A stretch of 64,000 nucleotides of DNA from Antedon mediterranea (GCF_964355755.1 NC_092670.1:7811201-7875200), one strand, 5' to 3'; counted from the stretch's first letter, positions 49,958 through 62,148 are shown. A program made the numbers and translations. The notes: generated from the sequence alone by a model not told the origin.

Positions 49958-51498
49958 GACATCAAGGCATTTGGTGCTTTTTTTCAAACAAAATTTTGCA
50001 GCATGACAGAATAAACACGTTTCTCATCATTTGCGAAGTTTGTTTGATATATACCGTCATATAATACAGAAATTTCTATTCGACAAGACACTACCGATTT
50101 TAATGGCCGATTCTCGGTACTTTCTTATTTAGGCAAGCCATGTAAAAGTTGTTGTATCTCGGAATGTGCCTATGCTAGGTACAAATATTAAGATACAGCA
50201 CTGTGAATCTTGTGAATTTATCGAATTAGGATATAATCTTTACCCTTATCCTTGAATGTCTTTCTGAATAATATTAAGTACGTCCCGTTAATTTGCAAAT
50301 TATAAAGAGTAATTCGTTAATTATCTATAGTAAATAGCTGCATATGAAACTACTTCCTCGCATAGGCCTGACAGATTGATAATAACATAAACACGACATC
50401 TGACGCCGCGCGCGTACAATTAGCGATAATAATACATACTACTAATACATAATGTCGCACGTCAATTGTGCGTCTAATTCAGTAAATCACCCATATCAAT
50501 ATCATATTGAAATTTTACCTGTTGGTTGAAAACCAATCAACACGTCATTAATATAAACATAATAAATTATTATTTTTATAGTAAATAATATTTTAAAAAA
50601 TAATAAATAAATGTACAATAATAAATTTATTTCTAATAATAACGTCATACTAATATTTTATATCAAAATCAAAAAGAGGACGGCGTTATCAAATACCTAA
50701 TATATAAACCTTTATTGTGGCCTTTAGCGAGAAAAAAAGTAAAAATGTATTATCGCATTATCGTTGTACTATTGGCACTTTGTGTCAATTGAACTTATTT
50801 ATTAAAGAAACTAATTTACGAACAAATACTAAATTAATAAAACAATAAAGAGAATAAAAAAGCATCAAAACTATACATGAATATAACATGTTTATAATAC
50901 ACAATTTCTTTGGGTTTTCATAAAAGCCTACATGTAGGCCAGGCTAATCACAAAGTTTAGACATTGCTAGGATAGTTATACAACACTTTCATTAATTAAC
51001 TATGAATATACAGTAGACCAAATATCAGTATATACAAAATATTTAAGGCTTAGCAACGACTAACAATTCAGCGGGACACTCATTGGCAACAAGTACAACG
51101 GTTGTCCTAATTTAAAAAAAAGAATGATATAAAAATATTTAACAAACTTAAAAATGAACTAATATTTTTCTTTTTAGAATCATATATAAGTATAACTGTA
51201 ACATTTTAATAATTTTGAATAAATTAACTATAAATTTATAAAAATTCAAGGAGTTTAATTCAGATATATAAATAAAAGAAAGTAAATCAAGTACACCCAT
51301 AGTAAAAAATGTTGAAACAAATAATACAAAAAGGCTAGACATGCATGAAATAAAATCATTACCAGCCTTACCACCATTATTAGGCATTAAAAATGCCACA
51401 TTTTACCACCATTAGCATGTTGAGCTGGGTACGGTACCCATTCACCTACAAACTCCGCAGCAGTCAAATAGGTCTGAACTCTTTGAGCGCCGCGGTGT

Positions 51499-51843
51499 GT
51501 TTTCAATTGGTGCGTTAATTTTACCAATTGAGTAGTCCTGTACGAAATGAGCTAAACAAAACACACCTGGCTTACAAAACAGTATAAACAAATTATACTA
51601 TATACATTGTAACAATGATGGATTTATTAATATAATAGTATCTATTTTGAAATACCAATTTTAAAGTTGATTGTTTTCAATCGGTGTGTTTATTTTACAA
51701 ATTGAGTATACGAAATGAGCTAAACAAAATACAACATGGCTTACAAAAACAGTATAAATAAATTATACTACAAAAATAACTATGGATAGTAAATGTAATA
51801 ATATAATAGTATCTATTTTGAAATACCAATTTTAAAGTTGATT
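51499..51843 (+). repeat. Tandem duplication of a roughly 172-bp unit
   Basis: Copies at 51499-51672 and 51673-51843 share GTTTTCAAT, TACGAAATGAGCTAAACAAA, GGCTTACAAAA, CAGTATAAA and ATAATAGTATCTATTTTGAA. They differ mainly in small gaps and in the middle. No gene lies in it; the minus frame at 51695-51892 is contained in copy 2. Confidence 0.85.
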
Positions 51844-52648
51844 TATGACAGATGATTTTCAAAAAATAATTACTTTTGAAACCTTCTGTCATTTCAGGTC
51901 ACAAGACATTCTTAATTTTAACCAGGGAGAACAAAACTGTTTAAGGAGCACAAGTCAAGCAAATGTTACCGATTTAAAAATCGTCAGATCGTATTGGTCT
52001 AAATCACACTTCCGTTCATGATTTAATAAAGTTTCTGCAAACGTTCTATGCATATACTTGGCTAGTAATACACGACGTTTATGCACAAACAAGTCAAGCC
52101 AAACAAAAAATGCTCAACATGCACAAAATAATTGCGAAGTGCAAATGGCATAACGAGATTACAAGAAAATCTACTCAATTAGTTAGTTTTTTTTTTCCAA
52201 TGTATCCCGCAGAACTACATTTTCTCGTTCGTTTTCCTCATTTAGTTGCAGAACACAGCATTCTTGCGTCCTTGGATTTTAGCCTCAGATCACGCATTGA
52301 GGTCTCGCCGGAAATATGTCATCCGCGCAGGCTCTTGGATCTAAAGTTCCCCTGAGACAAGAGACCTAGCTAGCTCAGTGTCTATGAACTTCTTAACCTT
52401 TATAAACTATTGAGTAAATTTTTAACGATATATCCACAGTTTACTCATATTTTATCATAAAGTAATCTCCTTGTTCTGATCCGTTCTAAAATGTTCCGGC
52501 GGAACTGTTGATTTTTCCAAATCTACCAGAATGTACGGTAACGGATGCACAGTAAAAAAGCTCATTCTCAATAAAATGGCGACCTTCGTTCATCATTTTG
52601 CGTCCAATGGTTGGCCAAGATCTCTGCCACCATATCAAGCTGGTAATG

Positions 52649-52722
52649 TAACGCATTGCAAAAGATGGTAACGCATTGCGAAAGATGGTAACGCATTGTG
52701 AAAGATGGTAAGGCATCGCAGT
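52649..52722 (+). repeat. 20-bp tandem repeat followed by (CA)n
   Basis: About 3.6 units of TAACGCATTGCGAAAGATGG are followed by a short (CA)n run at 52734-52749. The minus frame 52486-52716 is formed by it. Confidence 0.8.
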
Positions 52723-52871
52723 GCACGTTCTTCACACACACACACACACATCTTATCTTTGTGCAATCGGTAGCATTAAATGCTATCTATTCGTCAATCG
52801 AGGTTGCATCCTGGCCATTTTACATAAATAGTTTAAATTAGTTGACTGTACAATATATTCTAATAAATATG

Positions 52872-52877
52872 TTTATT
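52872..52877 (-). terminator. Poly(A) signal of the PDGF/VEGF-like gene
   Basis: AATAAA on the minus strand lies 15 bases beyond the stop codon at 52893-52895. It would give a very short 3' UTR. Confidence 0.5.
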
Positions 52878-52892
52878 CTCTACTAGCTAGTC

Positions 52893-55800
52893 TCATAACA
52901 CCGACCGTTCTACCGTTACCCATTCACATCTGCATCTGCCTTCCTCTGAATTGAAAAGCATTCCTTCTATGCACGACGGTGTTCCATAATCACCCGATTT
53001 GACATTTCTGAAAGAAAAAAAGGAAAACAATTTATTACGTTTAAATCGATGATTGAAAATAAAGTGATTTGGTAGCTTTAATCGTTCGATTCAACAAGTG
53101 ACCAGACTTGATATCCAGGAAGATTATACAAATCTGTTTAGGTCACTTTCAAAGTTAGCATTATTACACCATTTTGAATGGCAGTATTCATTAAGCTTGG
53201 TTCCAACTTGCAACGCAACGCAAGTTAACCAATTACAAGCGACAGATGATCCGATTCATCGTGTCACAACATTATTTGCGTCGCACTTTTGTCCTTTGCG
53301 TTGCGAAACCAGTCCTTAGACCTTACCGGAACCCTAGTTAAAATTATCGCAATTATACCATTGTATCATTAGCTGCTGTTCCGTAGGCATACTAATATAG
53401 CACCGATGCTCTCGCAGTATCTTACCGTACGTGTTGGTGAATGATAATAGTTAAACTTTGCTTACCTGCAATGCTTTGAGTTAACTTCTTTTCTGCCTTT
53501 CATAAATTTTTCACAGTTTTTGTCTTCGTTGTCACATTCACATTTGCAAGTTGTTTCGTTGGTGTGGAATGGTTTTGGGCATTTGATATACCCACACAAT
53601 GAGGGCGTTCTTCGAGAGTCCTCGCAAGCGCAATTTGAAGGATCCATTGTAGTTCCCGTCGGACATGGATTTGCACATTCGCATTGTTTGGTTTCCAAAG
53701 AAAAAACTTGTCCTTCTGAGCAGTTTCGGTGTTCGACTTCTCCAGATTCGATCTCTTCAACTTCATTCTCTTCGACTTCGTTCCGTTCTGCTTCCTTTTC
53801 ACCCTTTACATTTTCACATTGACACAAATATTGGTTAAGAGCAGAGCCAGTTGGGCAGACTATGTTTAAACATCTGCAGACTGCTATGGTTTCATCAAAT
53901 TCCTGATTCTCACCACATGAACTTACTTCTTCTCTTTGATCTGTGTTCTGTGAATGACAACTACAACGCGTGTCTTCTAGTTCTTCGAACCTTCGAACTG
54001 TCAGCTCATGATTTTCTATGTGTAGGTACTAAATGAATTTAAAAAATATATATATAGAAATATATTAAAATAAAACTTTGGTAATAAAAATGTGGCATTT
54101 TAAACACAGTGAATAGTGTTTTCTTCTTTTTCGTATTCGTATTTAATGTTTTATCTTGGGGTGGGTAAAGTCTTTCTGACTTATATGACCCTCACACTCC
54201 CCCTCCCCCACCAAAAAATGAGTACTTCATTGTATTTATTATCCTCTATGTTATTATATTGTGGAAATAAATTAAATTGAAATTGAAATAAATCTTTTCC
54301 ATGTTTTCCCCTCTATGTGGCGGCTCTGGGCAAAATAGCCTCACTATTTTAATTGTGACTTCTGCAATTATACAGTAGATATTGGGTCACAATAATATAG
54401 CATACAGTACTATTTATTGTTAACAGCTGAAGTACATTGTTGGTTTACTTCCTTCTTCAACAATCAAACAAACAAAAATGATGGTGAGTGCAGATAAAAC
54501 ATTTCTTTAGCCGATTATTGTCGAAGTAGAACTAAAATTTACTATTGTTTGAAGTTGTGTCTAAACAAACTCTATTCTAATAGTATAGGTCACCGGAGCG
54601 TGGCCGCCTAGGGTGAATAAAAGACTTTAATTACACTAAATTGACACATGTCATTACTGTATGAAAGATTCATTCAAAAACGAGGTCATTCATTGGTATC
54701 TCCCCAGTATAGGAGTTTAAAGAACTGAGAATAATCTTTTATTCGTTTTTACTAAAATTGCATTTTACTTATTATTATAATACTAATAATAAGGCATATT
54801 ACACGAAGCAGTGCTGATGTGCGAGACCATGATATAGCCAAAGGGCATGGGAAAAGATATTTCATGAACTTTCTATTACCTGCCACACAAATTTAAACTC
54901 TTAGCGCCATTAACCATTGGATGCCAATTGTGTATGCCGACATACAGTAAGTGTAGAAACGACGAGATTGATGTTTAAGAAATACTGTTTTCATATTTAT
55001 ATTCAAACAAAGTGTACCTACCGTGAAATTTCTTAGTCTAAACTCTATCCCCACGCATTTCAATCCAGGGGTACAGCAACCACTTTCTTGTGAGCATTTA
55101 TTGACTGCTATCCCTGCAGGTGAGAGTATTACGCTCTCGCTGATGTGCAGCCTCTCATACAAGTTCACAGCTTTCGGCAAAGGTTTTTTACACATAGTTT
55201 GACTTGTTGCTGAAATAAATTCGTCTAATTCTAGAAAAGAAAGAATTGAAAACTAGTTCATCAATAATAATACTACTACCAAAATTTGACAATAGAAACC
55301 CTTCTTAAAAAATATTTCTCATAATATAGGCTTTAAAAAATGGCTTCCTATTGCAGTTCATCAGCGCCTGTGTGAATGCTCTACTCATTTCGACGTATAA
55401 TTTAACCGACGATTTCAATTCACGTTTGTTCGCACATAATAGTGGCTTACAATCTTTAGTGAGATAGGCCCTATTGTTTTTAGTCTCGTGCAACGCGACT
55501 ATACAGCTCACTATGTCGGTTGGTCGGTCGGTCGTTAAACACTAACTTGAGCACGCTACTGCAGTCATGTATATGGCATTGTTAATACACCATCATAAAT
55601 ATATCAATAGTAGCCTATCTTACCTATTTCTGCCTGGATTTTCGATAACCGTGAGGGTGGACGTACATCTTTGTTATATGCTTCATGATACATTCTATGC
55701 GCTTCAGTGCCATTTACACCAAACGCCAGTTCAATAATTTCTTTTGGATTCAAGGTATAACTGAATTCTCTGAGACGCTGAAAAGAAAAAAAAAATTAAA

Positions 55801-56859
55801 TATAAACAAATTAATCAATCATGTTCACAAACTGGAAGAAGATATTGTTCTCAATGTCGTTGATTTCTCTCTTATCGTTTTCAATGTGAGGTTGTACCTG
55901 ATCTATTTCACAAAACATGAATAACAAGAAATATTTCTTACAAAAAACGCTGCTCGCTTATTGAAAAATATTTTTTATTTCAAATGTTTTTGAATGTGTC
56001 ATTTTATTGTCACATAATAGTTATTTTACCTGAAAAAATGTAAATTAAAGCAACAAATACTTAAATTGTCTGTCAGACAATGGTTTTTGGGTTTCTTTTC
56101 TCTTTTTATATGTGAATAAATATTATTTTTTTGTTACAGAAGTGGATACTCAATTTCTGTCACTTTAGTTAATTTTATTGCCAAGGTCAAATCTGGGGGT
56201 CACATCATCACCCTAGATATCCTTTTAAAAACACAAACTTTAATGGACTGTTTTGATAATAATTCAATGAATATCTGACAGTGAATATACCAGAAATGCT
56301 TTGGGATTTGTAATGTTAGCATGACATGTCCTAGTAGACTCTTTTCCCAGACGTTTTTGGGTCTACTTTAGCAGCTGGAATCAATAAATTATAGTGGAGT
56401 TTCCATTTTCGCAAAACTGTCGTCCTTAGAACTATAACTACTGCTTGCTTTAGCCTCTGATTGAGCAGTCCTAATGGGACGTAGCGGGCTAGAGCAGCAG
56501 CGTGAAAAATCAATTCATTCAACAATGACTACGGAAAAGACATATGAGAGCCTTAAAAACCAATACATGATACAATACATAATAGTATTAATATTACAGA
56601 GGAAAAACCGTTGATTCGAAAAAGTCGAAAAAATAATTAATGGTTGCTTTAATTTTCTAAAGAGGATGGAATGCATATTCACAATCAATTGTTTTCATTA
56701 TTGCATGATCTTTTACTATAATTTATTGCTGTTTGACTATTTTTATTAACTCATGGCTATATCACGACAGTGTGTCAAGAGTTCTAAAACGTGACTCATC
56801 GGTTTCACCTGCCACAAAACTCGAATCGTAACAAGTGTCAACGAAAATAAACATGACAT
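52893..56859 (-). CDS. PDGF/VEGF-family secreted growth factor
   Basis: This is a predicted extracellular ligand for a VEGFR/PDGFR-type receptor tyrosine kinase. Exons in transcript order: 56859-56809 (proposed, 17 codons, MSCLFSLTLVTIRVLWQ, exit phase 0), 55777-55624, 55230-55022, 54028-53466, 53007-52893 (TGA). All junctions are GT-AG and in phase; 363 residues. The knot domain runs from C82 (MCKKP) through C114, C120, C121 (SGCC), C127 to C160/C162 (RCSC). The second conserved cysteine, normally in a PPC or PGC motif, is a glycine here (SPAG, residue 108). Five residues separate C114 and C120, as I recall for PDGF-C/D, against two in VEGF-A. The tail carries repeated CxxGxxF...CxC units (176-191, 241-256, 283-303, 338-353) like the VEGF-C/D silk-homology region, interrupted by a Glu-rich stretch at 215-237. 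NGT and NFT are glycosylation sequons. The signal peptide has an Arg in its core, so the first exon is uncertain. Confidence 0.85.
53191..53318 (+). mobile_element. Family A element in the last intron of the growth-factor gene
   Basis: TTAAGCTTGGTTCCAACTTG at the left and GCGTTGCGAAACCAGTCCTT at the right face each other. GCAACGCAACGCAAG, CCAATTACAAGCGACAG and GATCCGATTCATCGTG are the shared interior. The right end is degraded. Confidence 0.65.
54240..54295 (+). repeat. Retrotransposon-like tail in a growth-factor intron
   Basis: TTATATTGTGGAAATAAATT runs into AAATTGAAATTGAAATAA, a short-motif tail like those at 5080 and 16050. Confidence 0.4.
55481..55565 (-). mobile_element. Family C element, copy 4 (inverted) in a growth-factor intron
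   Basis: Read on the minus strand: CTGCAGTAGCGTGCTCAAGT, GTTAGTGTTTAACG, CCGACCGACCGACCAACCGA, CATAGTGAGCTGTATAGT, then GCGTTGCACGAGACTA. It occupies part of the 393-bp intron between the second and third coding exons. The frame at 55305-55511 overlaps it and is not a gene. Confidence 0.75.
55965..56230 (+). repeat. AT-rich dispersed family D, copy 5
   Basis: GTTTTTGAATGTGTCATTTT, ATTGTCACATAATAGTTATT, ACCTGAAAAAATGTAAATTA, AAATTGTCTGTCAGACAATG and GTTTTTGGGTT follow the family order. TTGTCTGTCAGACAA is the same inner palindrome as at 33970, with a different sequence. Confidence 0.55.
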
Positions 56860-57187
56860 AATTTTAGTTCCATCGGTAGAAATTTAGTTCGTCAATTGGT
56901 CATGGGCTAATATAACTACTGTACTAATTTGTGTAGACCTAAAGTCGTCATGTTTTTCTTTCACTTTTTTTCTTTCATTATAACTTTAAATTAAGTATCA
57001 CGAGTGGGTAGGTCGATTGGTATGATGATAAGTACACCATAACAGACGCACACGCATGTATGTGCTAAATGTATTTGGAATAGACTGTTGTAATTATTAT
57101 ATAAATAGTTAAATGATGTTTAGTACCAAATGCAAAAGCTACGTAATAAATTAAAGGAAATAAGATACTGTTCAATACCCGTGATGC

Positions 57188-57578
57188 CATAAAGCTTGGT
57201 TCGAACGCAACTCAATGACGAATCACAAGTGACGATCCACTCAAACTGTCTGCTTATACAGGGAAAAATTTCATTTAAAAATTTTGTTTAGCACTATTGC
57301 TAATCAAACTGATTTTTAAGTTAAGTTTTTTGCTACACAATTTTAGAAATGTGTAACAATATGGTTGTTTTGTATAACTTTTTGCTATGCTACACTGGCG
57401 AAAATTTGTCTTTTGTTACACGTAAGTTCACACAAATCTTGGTTCCAACTTAGACGCAACTTAAGTACGTAAGCCCATTTTTTTTTACCAATCGTGACGC
57501 GATGAAACTTCAACACTATTGTATCGCTTGCGATTGACCAATTCACTTCCGTTGGTTGTTGCGTTATGACTTAATACG
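57188..57578 (+). mobile_element. Family A fragments
   Basis: An end fragment (TAAAGCTTGGTTCGAACGCA) lies at 57188-57250. A second, better one at about 57436-57575 has TCTTGGTTCCAACTTAGACG, ACCAATCGTGACGCGATG, TATCGCTTGCGATTGACCAA and GGTTGTTGCGTTATGAC. The arrangement suggests one element inserted in or beside another. Confidence 0.5.
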
Positions 57579-58276
57579 CCTGTTTACGTACGGAACGGTA
57601 TAGTTTATGAGAAACATTGAATTCGACTATTTCAACAAGACCACACATTTTTGTTTAAAATGTGTAACCAGACAGAAGGAACATTAACATTACAACACGT
57701 ACGCGATATCAACAGTCACAACCGCAATTCAGAATGTCACACGACCTAACAAAACATTGAACGAATTCTCCATTTCTGAATCATTTTTTGGGCATTATTT
57801 GTTCAGAAAAAGCTATATAAAGTCTACGATAAGTATGTTTATGCGTGTGCCTTAATACCGAATCTATCGAGAGTTATGTCGTGTGCCAGGTTGACTAGCA
57901 CCACGCGCTTCAATTGTAATATTTTCTTCAATTGACAACAATAGGTTGTCTGTTAGGGTTTACCAAAGGTTTACCAAGCGAAACTCTCTTTACAAAAACA
58001 CCTATGTATGTGTAATTTAGTAGGTTTAAAAGTACTACCAATTATTTAACGTTTAAATTATCTACGTTATTATACCTTTTTGTTGTCTTTATTGGCCTTG
58101 GTAAAGTTCATTCTATATTTAAGTTATTAATAGAAGATAAATGTAACAATGTAAAGCATCGTTTGATTAAAGTAAAAACGGAACAAGGCAATAAAGGTAT
58201 GAAGAGAAAAATAGGTGAAAGATGGGTAGTGACAAGTTCAGCAGTTTATTCAACCATATTCTTGATCATTTTCTTG

Positions 58277-58500
58277 TTAAACTTTGTCTACACTATCAAA
58301 CTCTATGTGATTGTGGCAAAAAAAAATGTGCCCATATGATGATGTCATTTCACTTAGTTGGATATATCACTACGGTACTATATTTGGACATATCACTACT
58401 ATATTTGAACATATCGGTACTATATTTGGACATATCACTACCATATTTGGACATATCACTACCATATTTGGGCATATCACTACAATATTCTTCAAAATTG
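58277..58500 (+). mobile_element. Family B element with internal 21-bp expansion
   Basis: TTAAACTTTGTCTACACTAT starts a family B left end and GTGATTGTGGCAAAAAA continues it. The interior then expands into five tandem 21-bp units (TACTATATTTGGACATATCA plus C, 58377-58489). No right terminal repeat was found. The 21-bp period keeps several frames open (58222-58557, 58311-58553, and 58370-58669 on the minus strand), none of which is a gene. Confidence 0.75.
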
Positions 58501-61222
58501 ACCTGGTTAGACCGGGTAAGTCGGTTCCTTTACATATCCATACACGCCAATAACTAACAGACGGACAATAAGTATAAAAATCACAGACAGAATTATGTTT
58601 TTTAGTTGTTTCTAATTCGTAAATACAATTTATTTTTCGTGGAAAAACTGTTAGGCGTACTTGCTGCACACAGTATAGTTAGAAATTATACCTTACTGAA
58701 TCTACTGCGTAAATACACTGTAATCTAATCGGAAGTGACGTTATTATTAGACTTTCAAGTCATCGCAAACTAGGTTATACACCACGGAAGAGTGAATTAC
58801 ATTTAACTTTTCCCTGGCTATAACCAAGAATTGTCCGACATGATCCCTTACATTCAACAACAAAGTTAAAATGAATCTCACTTCAGTTCTTTAACTGAAA
58901 CAATTGTTTTCTACGAAAATACCAACGGAAATGATGACCAATCGAGAGACAGCCCCGGCGGGATCGACGATGACAGGTCAGGAGAAGGGTTACACTTTTG
59001 TGACGTAAGCGCAGAACAGGGAAAGTACAATGGGACACACATCACTAAGGTCTAAGTTGAACGAACTATTATAGCTTTTTTTATCGGAACATTACTGACT
59101 AAGTTCATCTATCATATACATTACAAAATCAAATTCGTTCTGATTCAAACAAACTATTCAAAAGCATTAACAATTATTGAAGAATATTTGTATAATTTAA
59201 AGTCTGAGCACAACCAACCCAAAACACGTACAAACTTATCCCCCCAAAAAACATGAATATAATGTCGCATTAACCACAATGTTAAGCTTCCTCAATAAAT
59301 GTCAGTGAATTATTTTGGTGAGGAGAGAAAAGTCTACGCGATGTTGGAGTACATTTTGTGGTAAGACTCTCCCAGCTGCTGCATTCCAACAACCTAACGT
59401 TACTACTAGGTACAGCCCATCTGGTATGTCATCTTGGCTGCATACGTCACCTAAACAGCCAGGGATTTACCTTTTGTTTCGTTTGGAAATAATATTAATT
59501 CAAAACAGAACAAACAATGTAAACAAGAGAAAGGAAAACAAGTAGAGAGCTACTACCTGTACATTAGGCCAACTTGGCAATCGAGCCAACATCAGTGGCT
59601 TATCACTTGGACGTAGAAACACACACATTGTGGCAATATTAAAGGTGAAATCGTGTTAAAATGACGATTTTCCATAAGAAACATTAAACCCAACAAGTTA
59701 AGAAATGTAAAATGTATTGTTAGACATACATAATATTTAGGCCTATATATTCACAAGAAAAACAATGTCTGGCCTAAAGGCGACTGGTTGTAGGTATATG
59801 GTAAAAGACGGCTTGAAATGGTAGTTGCTGTATTTCTATCTACACGGTAAATATTTTCAGTCTAGTAGGCCTTAAGTGCTAAAACAATACGTTTTTAATT
59901 CTTCAATTGGACGAGTCAGATGGCAAACGTTAACCATTATTGAATACATGAACATTAAACTATATACTTTTGCCATGAACAAACTTCAGCTACTATAAAT
60001 TGATCTAGCTGCTTAAGAAGACACATTTTACACACATTAAGTATTACTGTCTTTGTCACTTGCTTGTATTCGTCAATATTATTAATATTAAACCTAAGAC
60101 CACCGTTTAGGAAATTACTCAGGAATATTAGAAACATTAGACAGAAACATCAGGAAGATTTATGTTAATAAGAAACGTGATCAGTTTTGAAAGTTTAACT
60201 GACTCTACAGAGACGATGAGTTGGAAAATTACGCGGTGACTGTCACAAACCTATTCCACCAGATTATATATACTGTATCTAGTCTCCACATTATAATTAT
60301 CCAACCGGTATCATAAGGAAATTATGTATACCGTACAGTATCACATAATGATCACACTTGGCCCCAACATGTTAAGGTTATAGGGGGTTAAGGTTATAGG
60401 GGGTTTGTTAATGCTCATGATAGACGATGTTTATTTTTTTATTTTTTTGTTCATTTGCTCCGTAAACGTTAATAATATAAAAACAAGATGAACAATAATA
60501 TTACAATATTGAAAACTACAATTGAATGTAAGATATCATTATAATACAAAACACAATGAACCGAATTGTTATTGCTTTACTTTAAATTTATTTCCAAACG
60601 AAATGGTTTACAATTGGAGCTTCTTAAGGAAGTGTACTGTGGTCTGACCTATCAAATTCACTAGAATTGTCTTAATTTGATATAACTTTCGTATTGAATG
60701 GATAAGTTACATTTCATTACATTTCCTGTGTGGTTAACTCCTTTTTAAAGAAAACTAAACACATTTAACAGGTAATTACACACATCATTTAAATGTGACA
60801 TGTGCCATTTAACATCTATAAACTAGGGTGGAGCAGTCTATCACGTGGGTCAGCCATTTCAAACAACGGGTTTTTTTACTTGTTCCAAAAGTTGAAATAA
60901 AACCCCTGAGGTTAAGTAACAAATAATGATAATTTGATTCGCTTCAATTGAACTAAATAAATTAAATACAATTCGTCTCCTTGCTGAATTATTAATGATG
61001 ACAATGCTATAATATTTGTCTGTTGCTTTGCACAGGTCCGTCATCACGTACTTGGAAATAGATCTCAAACGAATTAATGTTGAAATCGAGAAATTAATGG
61101 TACAGCCAGAAGGGACAGCTCGCGTGCAGTATCCGTACAAGAGCGCCTTATTTCACCATTAGTTGTTGTAGTTGGCCTATCATATTCTGACCTTTTTCCC
61201 ATTCTATTCGAGGTTATAATAA

Positions 61223-62148
61223 CGCCCGTATTCTTAAACCGGACTTTAGTCGTAGTTCGAGCTAAAACTAAAAAAATGACGTCATTTTAATTCATAAACC
61301 GAACTTCAACTAAATCACCAACTAAATCAGGCCAACCTCGACTAAATCGAGACGGATTTTGATCGATTTTTTTAGTCCTGGAGGGGGCAGACTAAATGGT
61401 CGACTAAATGGTTTTTAAACGATGTTTATAAAAAACGTAACAGTCATTGAGTTGTTATATTGGCCAGATATTGAAGAATGAAATATCTATATTTATATTA
61501 GCTTAATTAAATATACATTGGTATAAATTATAATAATGAAAATCATCTTTATTTACAACTGTATACAAATTACATTATTTTCTTCGCGCAAGTCCGACTT
61601 GAGCTACGTCACGCCATAGCGACAATGGGAGATGCGGCAATTCACCACGCGATGGAATGTTTAGGGGGCCTAGCGCTTTCTTGTCACGCTATGAAGTGCG
61701 TGGTTCGTGGCGATCATAGTTTGTTGGGGGCCTAGAAAATATAAAAGTTACCGTACCGCCATGGTTCCTAAATATATTTTTAAGATTTTATTTGTTGTTA
61801 ATCAAATATACTTCACTGTTAAATTAATACTGATATTGTTCTAATAATTAACGATTAAAATTATTTTTCATGTATATAGTCCTGATGCGTAAAAAGTGTT
61901 GTAAGAAATGGAAAGTGATATCAATGCGCAAAATTTCGTCTGCTCCTCAATACTCTCTTGTCATTGGCCAATGTATAGCCTTTGTTACCCAGACGTGTGC
62001 AACTCGACTAAAAGCTCGACTTCATTAAGTCGAACTGCAAACTTCGACTACTTCGTTTTTTAATCGAATTTGAAGTAATAGCTCGAACTACGACTTTTCC
62101 AAGTCGAACTTCGAACTACGACTAAAGTCCGGTTTAAGAATACGGGCG
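61223..62148. mobile_element. 926-bp Harbinger-like non-autonomous DNA transposon
   Basis: The left end CGCCCGTATTCTTAAACCGG, then ACTTTAGTCGTAGTTCGA, is inverted almost perfectly at the right end, giving a terminal repeat of about 38 bp. TAA lies directly outside each end (61220-61222 and 62149-62151). A three-base TAA/TTA duplication and a C/G-starting terminus fit the PIF/Harbinger superfamily. The ends also contain many GACTAAA, TCGAACT and AGTCGA sub-repeats (61253-61400 and 61990-62130). No transposase frame is present, so it would need proteins supplied elsewhere. The close match of the ends suggests a fairly recent insertion. Confidence 0.85.

Larger units (their letters stand above)
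25231..52871. other. 27.6-kb gene-poor interval between the bHLH and growth-factor genes
   Basis: No complete gene can be supported. The interval holds copies of element families A, B, C and D, a LINE remnant, local tandem duplications (27549, 51499), a structured repeat (47813) and two isolated candidate gene pieces (35296 and 40770), all listed separately. Stretches not named individually, such as 31000-32400, 36000-40400 and 48000-51400, are AT-rich with frames that show no domain. The interval may contain enhancers, but nothing here demonstrates one. Confidence 0.55.
56860..61222. other. Upstream flank of the growth-factor gene
   Basis: Apart from the family A and B pieces, the stretch has no supportable gene. 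An alternative first exon for the growth factor exists at 59557-59628 on the minus strand: 24 codons, MCVFLRPSDKPLMLARLPSW and four more, leaving at CAG|GTAGTA in phase 0. It has no hydrophobic signal, so I prefer 56809-56859. A 16-bp unit, GTTAAGGTTATAGGGG, is repeated twice at 60371-60402. Confidence 0.45.

Noticed and set aside
56331-56525. 64-residue minus-strand frame with AALARYVPLGLLNQRLKQ
   Set aside because: It lies in the first intron of the proposed growth-factor model, does not join to the exons in phase and has no known domain.
58222-58669. Overlapping frames with repeated YLDIS, FGHITTI or CPNMVVI units
   Set aside because: These are three readings of the same 21-bp internal repeat of a family B element, on both strands.
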